Below, in pieces: positions 1 through 9,427 of a DNA stretch of 64,000 nt. Source of the DNA: Akkermansiaceae bacterium (GTDB lineage: Bacteria > Verrucomicrobiota > Verrucomicrobiia > Verrucomicrobiales > Akkermansiaceae); NCBI GenBank assembly GCA_017798145.1, contig CP059069.1, positions 1,411,226-1,475,225 of the forward strand, given 5' to 3'. The translations under genes were made by a program, and so were the position numbers. The notes under the pieces are model-generated. The model was not told the origin of the DNA and made no database searches. It saw nothing but the letters and a program-made list of their open reading frames with translations. Position 1 is the first letter of the stretch. Every line of letters starts with the position of its first letter.

Positions 1-330
1 GAGAGCAGACATCAGCACCGGCCTATGCAAACCGGCCCCGAACATGCCCTGGCCGATCTCCGCGTAGCTCAGCTCCATGAGATCGCGCCCGTCCTTTTCG
101 AGCACGTGCAGCCGCCTGACGACGGAGGCATGGGAAATCACCCTTTCATGGATCCCCAGTTCGCGCAGCACATCCATCCCGCTTGGCTGCATCAGGAAGC
201 CCGCGCCGACGGCGCGGCTCTCCGGCGCCTGCTCGAAGGCCACCACCCGATGGCCGTCCCGCCTCAGGAAAACGGCGGCCGCAGCCCCTGCCGCGCCGCA
301 GCCGATCACGGCGACCTTCATCGGGTTCAT
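1..330 (-). CDS. FAD-dependent monooxygenase (UbiH/salicylate hydroxylase-like), 3' part outside the window
   Basis: Only the N-terminal ~110 residues are present; the gene runs off the left edge. The protein opens with a Rossmann FAD-binding motif, VAVIGCGAAGAAAA, followed about 20 residues later by an acidic strand end (VVAFEQ) and then GAGFLMQPSGMDVLRELG, the usual layout of group A aromatic-ring/ubiquinone-type flavin monooxygenases. The substrate cannot be told from this part. The start ATG at 330 overlaps the TGA of the upstream TraB-like gene (ATGA), so the two genes are probably translationally coupled. A second in-frame ATG lies at 321. The family call is from the motif; the reaction is inference. 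Confidence 0.7.
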   Translation of the reverse strand, partial: MNPMKVAVIGCGAAGAAAAVFLRRDGHRVVAFEQAPESRAVGAGFLMQPSGMDVLRELGIHERVISHASVVRRLHVLEKDGRDLMELSYAEIGQGMFGAGLHRPVLMSAL

Positions 331-1262
331 CCCCCGATCCGGGTGATCGTGTAGCCCGCTTTCTCCAGATGGCTGCGTATGCTGGTCTTCGAGCAAAAAT
401 GCCCCGCACCCGCGGCGAAGAAATGAACGCTTCCGGGTTCCTTGGCGAGGATCTCCGCGATGGTGGCTGCCATGATCACATCGCGGTCGGCGATAAGGCG
501 TTTCATCAATCTCTCCCCAAGCTCCCGGTGCTCGCTTTCCGCCAGCTCCCTCATCGCCCTCTGCATCTCCGCCTCCACCTTCGCCACATCCCCGCTGACG
601 TAGGCCGCCGTCAATTCCGCCACAGAGTTGCGCCCCGCATCCCTGTCCTTCTTGAGCATGCGCATGGTTTCGGAAAGCAGCGCCACCTGTTCCTTTTCCG
701 TCAGCTCCGCGAAAATTCCGAGCTGGCCGGCCAAGGTTTCGAGCGCACCGGTTTTCTTCCCGGCTTCCGCCGCCTGCTCCCAGAGCTGCATATCGAGCGC
801 CTTTTTCCCAGCCATCTGATCCGGCAAGAGCGGCAGGCTCATCCCGACAAGCCATGTGGCCATCGGCTGGAACGGTGTGGAATCGAGTGCCGGATTGATG
901 AGCTTCAGCTCCTCATCGAGGCGGTCGGAAAGCTCCTTGCCGATGGACTCCGCGAGGGTTTTGCCGTCCTTCCTCATCATCATCGGTGCCGCCGCAAGCT
1001 GGGATGCGACATCAAACGGCACCTCGGTGTACAACGCATCCGCCGAGTCGAAGGCCTTGCGGGCCTCCGGGTGCAGAGTCGTGACCTGCTCTGAGCCGAG
1101 GTGGATGGTGCCGAAAAGGTAGGAGGGGGTTTCAAGCCCTTTGCCCTCGATTTTCCACAGCAGGGGCTTGAGCGGGTGTTTTTGCTCCTGGGCGAATCCC
1201 TGCCCACCAAGCAGGGCGATGGATGCGAGGGAATAGGCGGCGCAACGGATGGATCGTTTCAT
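327..1262 (-). CDS. TraB/GumN (PrgY-like) family protein, secreted
   Basis: The protein is about 311 residues. It begins with a signal peptide (MKRSIRC, then a hydrophobic stretch to GFAQ), followed by LLWKIEGKG and SYLFGTIHLG. The GTxHxG motif and the later conserved acidic/His positions (AGAGHFCSKTSI near the C-terminus) are typical of the TraB/GumN family, thought to have a metalloprotease-like Tiki fold. No reaction is established for bacterial members. A GTG 27 bases upstream would add nine residues; the ATG at 1262 is preferred because it gives a clean signal peptide. The stop overlaps the start of the next gene downstream, the flavin monooxygenase. Confidence 0.75.
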   Translation of the reverse strand: MKRSIRCAAYSLASIALLGGQGFAQEQKHPLKPLLWKIEGKGLETPSYLFGTIHLGSEQVTTLHPEARKAFDSADALYTEVPFDVASQLAAAPMMMRKDGKTLAESIGKELSDRLDEELKLINPALDSTPFQPMATWLVGMSLPLLPDQMAGKKALDMQLWEQAAEAGKKTGALETLAGQLGIFAELTEKEQVALLSETMRMLKKDRDAGRNSVAELTAAYVSGDVAKVEAEMQRAMRELAESEHRELGERLMKRLIADRDVIMAATIAEILAKEPGSVHFFAAGAGHFCSKTSIRSHLEKAGYTITRIGG

Positions 1263-1364
1263 CGGGCATGAGACTGCATGCTTTTTCACGAGACCGCCAT
1301 ACCATAGTTCCGCATCGCGGGGACTCTTCCTTGATGTTTAAGGTTTAAAATTTAAGGTTTCCCC

Positions 1365-2279
1365 ATGCGCTGCTTTTACTCCCAGGCCTTTGAGCTGGAA
1401 CTCCCTGCGGGACACCCCTTCCCGATGGATAAGTTCCGTGTCTCCAAGGACATGCTGCTCACCGAGAAAATCCTCCGCCCGGAGGAGGTCATCGAGGTGA
1501 AGGCCGCGGATTTCCACCACCTGCTGCGCGTCCATGAGCGCGGCTACATCGAGAAAATCCAGTCCTCCGCCCTCGACCGCAAGGAGCAGATCCTGCTCGG
1601 CCTCCCCGCCTCGCCCAACCTGTTCACCCGCTCCGCCACCGAGGTGGAGGCCACCCGGCTCGCCTGCAACGCCGCCCTTGAGGAGGGTGTGGGCGTATGC
1701 CTTGCGGGCGGCACTCACCATGCCTTCAGCAACCACGGCGAGGGCTACTGCGTCTTCAACGACATCGCCATCGCCATCCGCGATCTCCAGGACAAGCGCC
1801 CCGGCATCAAGGTCATGGTCGTCGATACGGACGCACACCAGGGCAACGGCACAGCCTCCCTGCTTGGAGACGATCCGCGCGTTTTCACCTACTCGATCCA
1901 CGTCGGGAAAAACTATCCGACGAAAAAAATCGCCTCCACCCTGGATGTGGAAACCGTCAGATACGTGGAGGGAGAGATGTATCTCCAGCAACTCTTCAAA
2001 ACCCTGGCCGACTCGCTCGACAAATTCTCCCCGGATCTTGTCATCTGGATCTCCGGCGCTGACAACCACCGCAACGACCGCTTCGGCCAGATGCACCTTT
2101 CCCTCAAGGAAATCCAGCGCCGCGACGAGGTCTTGCTGCGGGCCATGATCAAAAACCGCATCCCTGTCGCCATCCTCTACGGCGGCGGCTACAACCGCCA
2201 GCCGGAGTTCACCGCCAAGCTCCACCGCAACACAATCGCCACCGCGAAACGCCTCGCCGCGGAATACCGGGGGCTTTGA
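1365..2279 (+). CDS. Histone deacetylase superfamily (AcuC/HdaH-like) amidohydrolase
   Basis: 304 residues, close to the usual single-domain length. Zinc-dependent deacetylase signatures appear in order: GGTHHAF (the His-His charge relay), the metal ligands in DTDAHQGNG, HVGKNYP, a distal acidic ligand region ISGADNHRNDR, and GGGYNR carrying the transition-state Tyr. Bacterial members remove acetyl groups from acetoin-pathway enzymes, polyamines or other small amides; which applies here cannot be read from sequence. It stands alone on the plus strand between a divergent TraB-like gene and a kinase gene. Confidence 0.88.
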   Translation: MRCFYSQAFELELPAGHPFPMDKFRVSKDMLLTEKILRPEEVIEVKAADFHHLLRVHERGYIEKIQSSALDRKEQILLGLPASPNLFTRSATEVEATRLACNAALEEGVGVCLAGGTHHAFSNHGEGYCVFNDIAIAIRDLQDKRPGIKVMVVDTDAHQGNGTASLLGDDPRVFTYSIHVGKNYPTKKIASTLDVETVRYVEGEMYLQQLFKTLADSLDKFSPDLVIWISGADNHRNDRFGQMHLSLKEIQRRDEVLLRAMIKNRIPVAILYGGGYNRQPEFTAKLHRNTIATAKRLAAEYRGL

Positions 2280-2367
2280 GATGGCGGGGCTCCCGGGAAA
2301 AAAATCATGTAATTCCGCTACGTGATTGCCCCGCCTTGCGGATGCTGATAGAAGCCGCGCAATCACC

Positions 2368-4269
2368 ATGAGCGACGAAGCCTTCCGAGCACCCACGCCA
2401 CAGGCTCTCGCAGGTCTGCTTCCCCAATACGGCATCGAATCCTTCATCGCCCAGGGCGGGATGGGAGCCGTTTACAAAGGCCGCCAGATCTCGCTCGACC
2501 GTGATGTGGCGATCAAGGTGCTGCCCAAGGAACTCGGGGGCGATGCGGAATTCCGCGAATCATTCATCACCGAGGCCAAGGCCATGGCCCGCCTCAATCA
2601 TCCGAACCTGCTGGGCGTGTTCGATTACGGCGATGTCGATGGGATGCCATACATCGTCATGGAATACGTGGAGGGGGGATCTCTCCACCAGGCGGCCTGG
2701 AACCAGGCGATCGAGCCTGCGGCGGCGGTGGCCATCGTCAAAGGCATCTGCGACGGGCTCGCCCACGCCCACGAGAACGGCATTGTCCACCGCGACATCA
2801 AGCCTTCCAACATCCTGCTCACCACCAAGGCGGAGCCAAAGATCGCGGACTTCGGCCTGGCCCACTCCTCGGACTCGGGCGATTCCGGCCTGATGATGGG
2901 CACGCCGGGCTACACCGCCCCGGAGGTTTTCCACGATCCCGGCCAGGCGGGTGAGCTTGCGGACATCTACTCGGTGGGAGTCATCCTCCACCAGATCCTT
3001 TCCGGCATCGATCCGGCAGGCTCCATGGGGCCGCCCAGCCAGCCGACAGGCAGCCTGCGGCTTGACACGATCTGGCGCAAGGCGACCCACCTCACCCCGT
3101 CCCAGCGCTACCCATCCGTGGCCGCGATGGCTGCTGATTTGGAAAAATGGGCTGTCGCCTTCCAGAAACAGGCAGCCGCCACCCCTGCGGGCAACACCCC
3201 CTACCGTCCCGCTGCCAGGCCGCTGGCCAGTGCCCGAAGCGGCGGCGGCGGTGGCTTTGTCGGGAGATTCCTCATCATCGGGATACTCGCCCTAGGTGCG
3301 ATTTTCGCCTACCAAATGCTCAAGGGAAAGTCCGGGGAAACCGACAAAGCCATGGCGGATGCAAACGCGGACGCCATCCCGGAAACGCCCGCCGCCGCCC
3401 CGGAGCCGGAACCCAGCCCCCAGCCGCCCGCAGAGGGAGAACCCGAACCGATGCCCGAGCCGGAAATCGTCGTGAACGACACGCCCGAAGAACCTGAACT
3501 CCCTCCCGTCGTGGGGAACGAACCGGAACCCGGGGAGGAAGCCGCTCCCGGAGACCCGGAACTGCGCACAAAAGCCATCGCATTGATTTCCGAGGCCAGA
3601 AAGAAGCGCGACAAGGAAATCCAGGACAACGGCGGCGCACTCGCTTCCAGCCTGGATGCCAGCGCCCGCAGCGCCAAGAAGGATGAGGCGGCTTCCATGG
3701 AGCGGCTCAAGGGCGATATCGTCGATGGCATCATCCCCGATTCTGAGGGAGTCATCGGCCTTCCATCAGGAGTCGCCATGACCATTGCGGACGCCCGATC
3801 CAGGGAAGCGGCGATCATGAGAAGCCACGAGTCCGATCTCACCCGCATCCGCGATGCCTACGTGGCGCGCCTCCAAGGGGCCGCCGCAGAGTCCACGGAC
3901 GAGAGCCTCAAGCGGCGCTTGCTGGCACAGGCGGATGAGGCGGAAGACCAGGAAGCATGGATCGCACTGCTTTCGCCCGAGCCGGTGAAAACCCCGAAAA
4001 GGAGCACCGGAGCCTTCGGAACGGGCGGCATCGTCGGCAACTGGGATCAGCACTCCGAGGGCAAGACGGCACGCTGGATCGCCCATCCCGACGGCCGGAT
4101 GGAAATCGTCGGGAAAACCTGGGACGTCACCTGGAAAATCCTCGATAACGGCACACTTGAGGTGGATTGGAAGAAGGTGAGGCCATACACCTTCGAACGC
4201 GATGGCGAGGGCTGGAAAGGCAAGACCACCTTCGGGCAGGAAGCCATCCTCACTCGCGGGGATTGGTGA
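2368..4269 (+). CDS. Hanks-type Ser/Thr protein kinase with a membrane anchor and extracytoplasmic C-terminal region
   Basis: About 633 residues. The N-terminal kinase domain has the glycine loop QGGMGAVYKG (~res 29), the ATP Lys in VAIKVLPK (~50), the catalytic loop HRDIKPSN (~141) and DFG (~161). One transmembrane helix sits at ~301-318 (FLIIGILALGAIFAYQML), followed by a long Pro/Glu-rich stretch, a charged helical segment and a C-terminal beta-rich module (GNWDQHSEGKTARW). This is the layout common in Planctomycetota/Verrucomicrobiota, where the outer part is thought to sense an envelope cue. The ATG at 2368 was chosen over one 42 bases upstream because homology-like sequence begins with MSDEAFRAP. 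Confidence 0.9.
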   Translation: MSDEAFRAPTPQALAGLLPQYGIESFIAQGGMGAVYKGRQISLDRDVAIKVLPKELGGDAEFRESFITEAKAMARLNHPNLLGVFDYGDVDGMPYIVMEYVEGGSLHQAAWNQAIEPAAAVAIVKGICDGLAHAHENGIVHRDIKPSNILLTTKAEPKIADFGLAHSSDSGDSGLMMGTPGYTAPEVFHDPGQAGELADIYSVGVILHQILSGIDPAGSMGPPSQPTGSLRLDTIWRKATHLTPSQRYPSVAAMAADLEKWAVAFQKQAAATPAGNTPYRPAARPLASARSGGGGGFVGRFLIIGILALGAIFAYQMLKGKSGETDKAMADANADAIPETPAAAPEPEPSPQPPAEGEPEPMPEPEIVVNDTPEEPELPPVVGNEPEPGEEAAPGDPELRTKAIALISEARKKRDKEIQDNGGALASSLDASARSAKKDEAASMERLKGDIVDGIIPDSEGVIGLPSGVAMTIADARSREAAIMRSHESDLTRIRDAYVARLQGAAAESTDESLKRRLLAQADEAEDQEAWIALLSPEPVKTPKRSTGAFGTGGIVGNWDQHSEGKTARWIAHPDGRMEIVGKTWDVTWKILDNGTLEVDWKKVRPYTFERDGEGWKGKTTFGQEAILTRGDW

Positions 4270-4317
4270 GTTCACGGCGCTGCCGCTTGGCGGAGGCCAT
4301 GCGCAATTTCCGGCGCG

Positions 4318-4352
4318 AAAAACCCGCCGTCCGTTTCCGGAGCGGCGGGCTT
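4318..4352 (-). terminator. Rho-independent terminator of fusA
   Basis: On the minus strand the arms CCCGCCG/CGGCGGG, extended by TCCG/CGGA around a TTTC-type loop with one bulged G, are followed by five T residues. It lies about 35 bases past the fusA stop codon, and the plus-strand kinase gene ends just beyond it. Confidence 0.75.
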
Positions 4353-4387
4353 CGAAAGGCATCGCGGTTGGAAACCGCCGCCACGGA

Positions 4388-6478
4388 TCACTTGCGCAGC
4401 TCTTCCTCGCGGGCCTTGGCCTTGGCGATCACCTCGTCGGAGATGTTTTTCGGGCAAGCGGCGTAGTGGCTGAACTCCATCGAGAACTGGCCGCGGCCGG
4501 AAGTCATGGTGCGGAGGTCGCCGATATAGCCGAACATCGCGGAAAGCGGAGCCTCGGCCTTGACGCGGACACCGCCCGGTGTCGGCTCCTGTCCCTGGAT
4601 CATGCCGCGGCGGCGGTTCAGGTCGCCGATGACATCGCCGACCTTTTCCTCGGGGGCGAAGACATCGAGCTTCATCATCGGCTCGAGGATCTGCGGGCCG
4701 GCCTTGACCATGGTCTGGCGGTAGGCCGCCTTGGCGGCGATCTCGAAGGCGATGTTGCTGGAGTCAACGGCGTGGAAGCCACCCTCGTTGAGCGTCACCT
4801 TGAAATCAAGGCAGGGGTAACCGGCGAGCGGCCCCTTGTCGATGGAGGTCTTGAAGCCTTTTTCGACGGCGGGGATGAATTCCTTCGGGATGCTGCCGCC
4901 GACGACCTTCGATTCGAAGATGAACCCCGTGCCCGGCTCGCCCGGCTCGATGGTGTAGTCGATCTTGGCGAACTGGCCGGAACCGCCGGACTGCTTCTTG
5001 TGGGTGTAGCTGTCATTGACGGGCTTGGTGATGGTTTCGCGGTAAGCGACCTGCGGGGCACCGACGGTGACCTCGACCTTGTGCGTGCGCTTGAGGATGT
5101 CGATCTTGATGTCGAGGTGGAGTTCGCCCATGCCCTTGAGGATCATCTCGTTGGTTTCCTCGTCGGTCTCGACGCGGAACGAGGGGTCTTCCTGGATCAT
5201 CTTGCCGATGGCGTTGGCGAGTTTCTCGGCGTTCGCCTTGTCCTTGGGGGCGACGGCGATGGAGATGACGGGATCGGGGAACACCATCGGCTCGAGGGTG
5301 GCCGGGTTTTTCTCGTCGCAGAGGGTGTGACCGGTCTGGACGTTCTTGAGGCCGACGATGGCGACGATGTCGCCCGCCTGCGCGGAGTCGATTTCCTTTC
5401 GGTCATCGGCGTGCATCTCGACCATGCGGCTGATGCGCTCGGTCTTGCCGGTGAAGGAGTTGAGGACGGTGTCGCCCTTCCTGATCGTGCCCGAGTAGAT
5501 GCGGGTGAAGGTCAGTGCGCCGAACTTGTCGTCCATGATCTTGAACGCCAGGCCACGGAACGGGGCGGTCGGGTCGATGATGGCGAACTTGCCGGTCTCG
5601 TTGCCCTCCTCGTCCACTTCGGGGAGGGGTTTGACATCGATGGGGGCGGGAAGGTAATCCACGACGGCATCGAGCACGAGCTGGAGACCCTTGTTCTTGA
5701 ACGAGGAACCGCAGTAGGTCGGGAAAAACGCGAGGTCGATGGTGCCCCTGCGGATGCACTTCTTGATCTGGTCTATGGTCGGTTCGGTGCCTTCGAGGTA
5801 GGCTTCCATGATCTCGTCGTCCTGCTCGACGGCGGTCTCGATGAGCTGGGCGCGGTATTCCTTGGCCTTGTCAACCATGTCGGCGGGGATTTCCTCGACC
5901 TTGAAGTTCTCCGGCTGTCCGGATTCGTCCCAGATGTGGGCTTTCATGGTGAGGAGATCGACGACGCCGACGAAATCGGATTCCGTCCCGATGGGCAGGA
6001 CCATGACGAGCGGGGTTGCGCCGAGGATCTTTTTCACCTGGGCGACGACGCGGTAGAAATCGGCGCCGATGCGGTCGAGCTTGTTGACGTAGATGACACG
6101 GGAAACCTTGGAGTCGTTGGCGTAGCGCCAGTTGGTTTCCGATTGTGGCTCAACGCCGCCGGAGCCGCAGAACACGCCGATGCCGCCGTCGAGAACCTTG
6201 AGCGAGCGGTATACCTCGATGGTGAAGTCGACGTGGCCGGGGGTGTCGATGACGTTGAACTGGTGGCCCTGCCAGAAGCAGGTGGTGGCGGCGGACTGGA
6301 TGGTGATGCCGCGCTCGGCCTCCTGCTCCATGAAGTCCATGGTGGATGCACCGTCGTGAACCTCGCCGATCTTGTGGATCTTGCCCGTAAGTTTGAGAAT
6401 GCGCTCGGTGGTGGTCGTTTTGCCGGCGTCAACGTGGGCGAAAATGCCGATGTTGCGGTATTTGCTGAGATCCTTCAT
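4388..6478 (-). CDS. fusA: Elongation factor G
   Basis: 696 residues, the normal EF-G length. It is the ribosomal translocase GTPase that moves tRNA and mRNA after peptide bond formation and helps recycle ribosomes. The G1 P-loop is AHVDAGKTT near residue 15-22, G3 is DTPGHVDF, G4 is NKLD, and domain IV/V signatures follow ([16 protein letters not shown], then the C-terminal [17 protein letters not shown]-like part). The ATG at 6478 gives the canonical [12 protein letters not shown] start; the open frame continues upstream without homology. It is not next to rpsL/rpsG/tuf, so it sits outside the usual str operon in this window. Confidence 0.97.
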   Translation of the reverse strand: MKDLSKYRNIGIFAHVDAGKTTTTERILKLTGKIHKIGEVHDGASTMDFMEQEAERGITIQSAATTCFWQGHQFNVIDTPGHVDFTIEVYRSLKVLDGGIGVFCGSGGVEPQSETNWRYANDSKVSRVIYVNKLDRIGADFYRVVAQVKKILGATPLVMVLPIGTESDFVGVVDLLTMKAHIWDESGQPENFKVEEIPADMVDKAKEYRAQLIETAVEQDDEIMEAYLEGTEPTIDQIKKCIRRGTIDLAFFPTYCGSSFKNKGLQLVLDAVVDYLPAPIDVKPLPEVDEEGNETGKFAIIDPTAPFRGLAFKIMDDKFGALTFTRIYSGTIRKGDTVLNSFTGKTERISRMVEMHADDRKEIDSAQAGDIVAIVGLKNVQTGHTLCDEKNPATLEPMVFPDPVISIAVAPKDKANAEKLANAIGKMIQEDPSFRVETDEETNEMILKGMGELHLDIKIDILKRTHKVEVTVGAPQVAYRETITKPVNDSYTHKKQSGGSGQFAKIDYTIEPGEPGTGFIFESKVVGGSIPKEFIPAVEKGFKTSIDKGPLAGYPCLDFKVTLNEGGFHAVDSSNIAFEIAAKAAYRQTMVKAGPQILEPMMKLDVFAPEEKVGDVIGDLNRRRGMIQGQEPTPGGVRVKAEAPLSAMFGYIGDLRTMTSGRGQFSMEFSHYAACPKNISDEVIAKAKAREEELRK

Positions 6479-6629
6479 GGCTGATGTGTGTGATGTTTGG
6501 TGGCCGGGGGTATCCCGGCGGGGGCGGGTTTTTAGCCAAGGAAGCGGGTTTTGCAACCTTTGATTGCTGAAACGGCGGGAGACGCAAGTTTGGGGTTGAG
6601 ACGCCGGCTTTGGAGGACATTGTTTCGGC

Positions 6630-7895
6630 GTGACAAAACTTGCTGTTGGAATGACCCGGGTGCCCGGGCTATGTGGACTTGCGGCGGACGAGGTTGCGGA
6701 TCGCCTGCGCCACCTGGGAGGACTGGTTTTTTTCGATACCGCCGGGAACATCCCCGAAAAAGCGGGCAGGCCGGTGTCGGTGATCGCGGCGAATCCGGCT
6801 CGGATCCACAGAGGCTCCATTTTTTCGGAATCGGATCTCGGACTGCTGAGGGAGGCGCTGGCGGGGAACGCCCGCGCGGGTGGCGACCACGGTTTCCCGG
6901 ACGGCGGGCTGTGCGGGTGGGTGGATTACGAGGGGGATTTCGTTTTCGGGGAATACCTGGAAATGCTCGTCCGGGATGAGGAAAGCGGGGAATGGTGGGA
7001 ACGCGGCGGGCTTTCCGCGAAAATGCGAAATGCGGTGGAGGAGCCGGTGGCGGTGGGGGATTTCCGGGGTGAAACAGGCAGGGACGATTTCCTGGAGTCC
7101 GTCCGGCGTGTGAAGGAATGGATCGCGGCGGGGGACATTTACCAGGTCAATGTGGCACGGGAGTTCTCGGCGGAGGTTTGGGGGGACGGATCGCTCTACG
7201 GGCTGTACGAGGCGCTCCGGGAAGCAAGTCCCGCGCCGATGGCGGCGTGGATGGCGCTGGACGGGAAGGAAGTCCTGAGCACCTCACCGGAGCTTTTCCT
7301 GAAAGTTTCCGGGAAAGGGATAGAGACCCGCCCGATCAAGGGTACGCGGCCGCGTTTCCACGATGCGGATGAGGACAGGCGCTCCGCCGTGGAGCTCCAG
7401 ACCTCGCCCAAGGAGGTGGCGGAGCTGGTCATGATCACCGACCTCCTGCGCAACGATCTCGGGCAGGTCTGCGAGTTCGGCAGCGTGGAGGTCACGCAGA
7501 TGCTCCAGCTTGAGAGCCTGGCGCAGGTCCATCATCTCGTCTCGACCGTTCAAGGGAGGCTTGCGGAAGGCGAGGACGCGATCTCCGCGCTCGCCGCGTG
7601 CTTCCCCGGAGGCAGCATCACCGGCGCGCCAAAACAACGCGCCATGGAGATCATCGGGGAGCTGGAAGGCAAGCCGCGCGGCATCTATTGCGGGGCGATA
7701 GGCTGGCTGGGCTTCAACGGCGAGAGCCAGTTCAGCATCGCGATCCGCACCCTCGTCCGCGAGGAAGGAAAGCTCCGCTACCACGTCGGTGCGGGCATTG
7801 TTGCGGATTCCGTGCCGGAGGCGGAATACGAGGAAACCGAGCACAAGGCGGCGGGGATACGCCTCGGAATTTCGCGCTGGCTGGGACTGGCCTAA
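6630..7895 (+). CDS. pabB: Aminodeoxychorismate synthase component I
   Basis: 421 residues of the chorismate-binding family. It converts chorismate plus ammonia to 4-amino-4-deoxychorismate for folate synthesis. The sequence carries PIKGTRPR, whose Lys is the active-site residue that separates PabB from anthranilate synthase TrpE (PIAGT), plus [15 protein letters not shown] and [11 protein letters not shown] near the C-terminus. Translation appears to start at GTG 6630, preceded by GGAGG about 13 bases upstream. No glutaminase subunit (pabA) or lyase (pabC) is adjacent. It is divergent from fusA across a ~150-bp gap. Confidence 0.93.
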   Translation: MTKLAVGMTRVPGLCGLAADEVADRLRHLGGLVFFDTAGNIPEKAGRPVSVIAANPARIHRGSIFSESDLGLLREALAGNARAGGDHGFPDGGLCGWVDYEGDFVFGEYLEMLVRDEESGEWWERGGLSAKMRNAVEEPVAVGDFRGETGRDDFLESVRRVKEWIAAGDIYQVNVAREFSAEVWGDGSLYGLYEALREASPAPMAAWMALDGKEVLSTSPELFLKVSGKGIETRPIKGTRPRFHDADEDRRSAVELQTSPKEVAELVMITDLLRNDLGQVCEFGSVEVTQMLQLESLAQVHHLVSTVQGRLAEGEDAISALAACFPGGSITGAPKQRAMEIIGELEGKPRGIYCGAIGWLGFNGESQFSIAIRTLVREEGKLRYHVGAGIVADSVPEAEYEETEHKAAGIRLGISRWLGLA

Positions 7896-7925
7896 GGTTT
7901 TCCCGGTCCTCTGCGTTCCGGAAAC

Positions 7926-8390
7926 ATGGCACTCCACAAATCCGCCGAACGCCCTGTCCTCCCCGAAGCCGATCTCGATATCTCCTCGCTCATCGATATC
8001 TGCTTCCTGCTGCTGATCTATTTCCTCGTCTCCACGACCATCGTCCCCAGGGAGCGTGATCTCGCGATGAGCCTGCCTGGGGATCAGGGAAGCCCCGGGA
8101 CGCCTTCCATCCCTCCCATGGTGATCAGGATAGACGGCCTGGGTGCCTTGTATGCCGGCCACGGCCTTTCCGAACGGCAGCTCGACACAAGCATGGAAAG
8201 CCGCGAGCTCCCGCTGCTTTCCAGCCAGCTGGCGCTCTACCACGACGCCGCACGAAGCGCCGGAAACGAGCCGATGGTCATGCTGCGCGTCGACCAAGCC
8301 GTGCGCCAGCAACGGGTGATCGATGTGCTCAACGCCCTGGCCGCCGCCGGGATCTCATCGGTCACCTTCGAGGATCTCGTGGCGATGTGA
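7926..8390 (+). CDS. ExbD/TolR family biopolymer transport protein
   Basis: 154 residues: a short cytoplasmic tail, one transmembrane helix (IDICFLLLIYFLVSTTIV) preceded by the conserved Asp-containing DISSLIDI, and a periplasmic domain ending in a strand-helix-strand (RVIDVLNALAAAGISSVTFEDL). ExbD/TolR proteins use proton flow through an ExbB/TolQ partner to energise outer-membrane processes. No exbB/tolQ or tonB lies in this window, so the partner must be elsewhere. It starts 30 bases after pabB and is probably co-transcribed with it. Confidence 0.85.
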   Translation: MALHKSAERPVLPEADLDISSLIDICFLLLIYFLVSTTIVPRERDLAMSLPGDQGSPGTPSIPPMVIRIDGLGALYAGHGLSERQLDTSMESRELPLLSSQLALYHDAARSAGNEPMVMLRVDQAVRQQRVIDVLNALAAAGISSVTFEDLVAM

Positions 8391-8399
8391 AACGCCGCC

Positions 8400-8837
8400 T
8401 CAGGCGATCTCCGCGGCGTGGAATTCCTGCCAGTCGTCGAGATTGTTCAGGTTGACCGCATCCGTCGGCTTGCCGTCGGGCAGCCCGGCGGCGGAAAGGA
8501 TCGCCTGCCGCGTCTCGTCCGTGTGCTGGTAGCCGGTGATCGCCGCGTTCAGTTCGGAAACCGAAGCCTCGGTCAGCTTGGTCGCGTTTTCGGAAACGAA
8601 TTTCTCGAACTCCACATACGCCGGCCTCTTCGCCGAAACGAACTCCACGAGCGCCTCGCGGTCTACGCCGAGCGCATCGAGGACCATCATGTCGTAGCCG
8701 GGGCCGCAGTTCGCATATCCGTCTGCGAGTTTCCCGGCCGCGCCGAGGCACATCTTCTGCCAGAGGCGCGGAAGGTGAAGGACTCAAGCGGGGCCGGCGG
8801 TGCCGGATGAAATGGTGGGAACGATTTTGTTGCTCAT
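8400..8837 (-). pseudogene. DUF5069-like protein gene interrupted by an in-frame TGA
   Basis: The minus frame opens at ATG 8837 with MSNKIVPTISSGTAGPA, meets a TGA, then continues in the same frame as VLHLPRLWQKMCLGAAGKL and on to an intact 117-residue C-terminal part with KLTEASVSELNAAITGY and AVNLNNLDDWQEFHAAE. From memory the family (DUF5069, common in Verrucomicrobiota) reads GPLGVLHLPRLW here. That reading is restored by removing one C from the CCCC run and adding one G after CTTG, a compensating pair of one-base changes that keeps the length. It could be a decaying gene, a sequencing error, or expression from the ATG at 8753. The function of the family is unknown. Confidence 0.6.
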
Positions 8838-9427
8838 GGTGGCACGACACTAAACGCCGATTCCCGGTTTTCAACCCGCAATCAGGTGGTTAGTGGAGAG
8901 ATGCCATTCTTACAGGCACTTGCAATTGCCGGGATTCCCAAGGTTGCGGCGACCTCCGCCGGCGGAAGCCCCTGGAGACCGGTGAACTTTCTTGCTCAGG
9001 ATTTCCCAATCTGGTGCTCCAGCTGCGAGGTCATGGGTTTTGTCGCAGGCATCAAAAAATCTTCAAGCTTCATAACACCCCTTTGGAGCGGCCTGCTGCG
9101 GATCGGATCCCCAACCGTGCAGATTCGTTGCCGAATGATCTGATGATGGATTCCACCCCGTTCCAGCTGCATGGCAAACGATTGCTTCCGGCCAACACTC
9201 ACCGGACAGGTAAAAACAGAACCGCCATCGGGAAAGGGGTTGATCCGGACGATGATCATGGGCTTGCCTTGCCGTGTGATCGATTTGACAGATCTGCCAA
9301 CGAAGCTCTTGAGCAGGCTCACTTCGTTGGATAGGGTCTTCGGCGGAATCCGCACCCACCGAGTCATTCCCTCGGGTCGATTCGCTCGCCAGTCGCACGC
9401 ATCTGATCCCGGCCCACAACGATTCCC
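8838..9427. other. 590-bp gap, mostly without a recognisable gene
   Basis: This stretch has lower GC and less codon bias than its neighbours. The only coding candidate is the minus-strand frame listed separately at 8996-9367. No RNA gene, palindrome or repeat was recognised in the remainder. Confidence 0.4.
8996..9367 (-). CDS. Small hypothetical protein (doubtful)
   Basis: A possible 123-residue protein starting MTRWVRIPPKTLSNEV and ending LEHQIGKS. Its composition is fairly protein-like (mixed hydrophobic and charged residues, no low-complexity runs) and the ATG at 9367 points away from the TSUP gene. Against it, no family is recognised, no ribosome binding site is clear, and the frame also stays open upstream into the antisense of the TSUP gene. 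Treat as a candidate only. Confidence 0.3.
   Translation of the reverse strand: MTRWVRIPPKTLSNEVSLLKSFVGRSVKSITRQGKPMIIVRINPFPDGGSVFTCPVSVGRKQSFAMQLERGGIHHQIIRQRICTVGDPIRSRPLQRGVMKLEDFLMPATKPMTSQLEHQIGKS

Noticed and set aside
4202-6484. A 760-residue plus-strand frame antisense to fusA
   Set aside because: It is the shadow of EF-G in high-GC DNA; the minus strand has all GTPase motifs.
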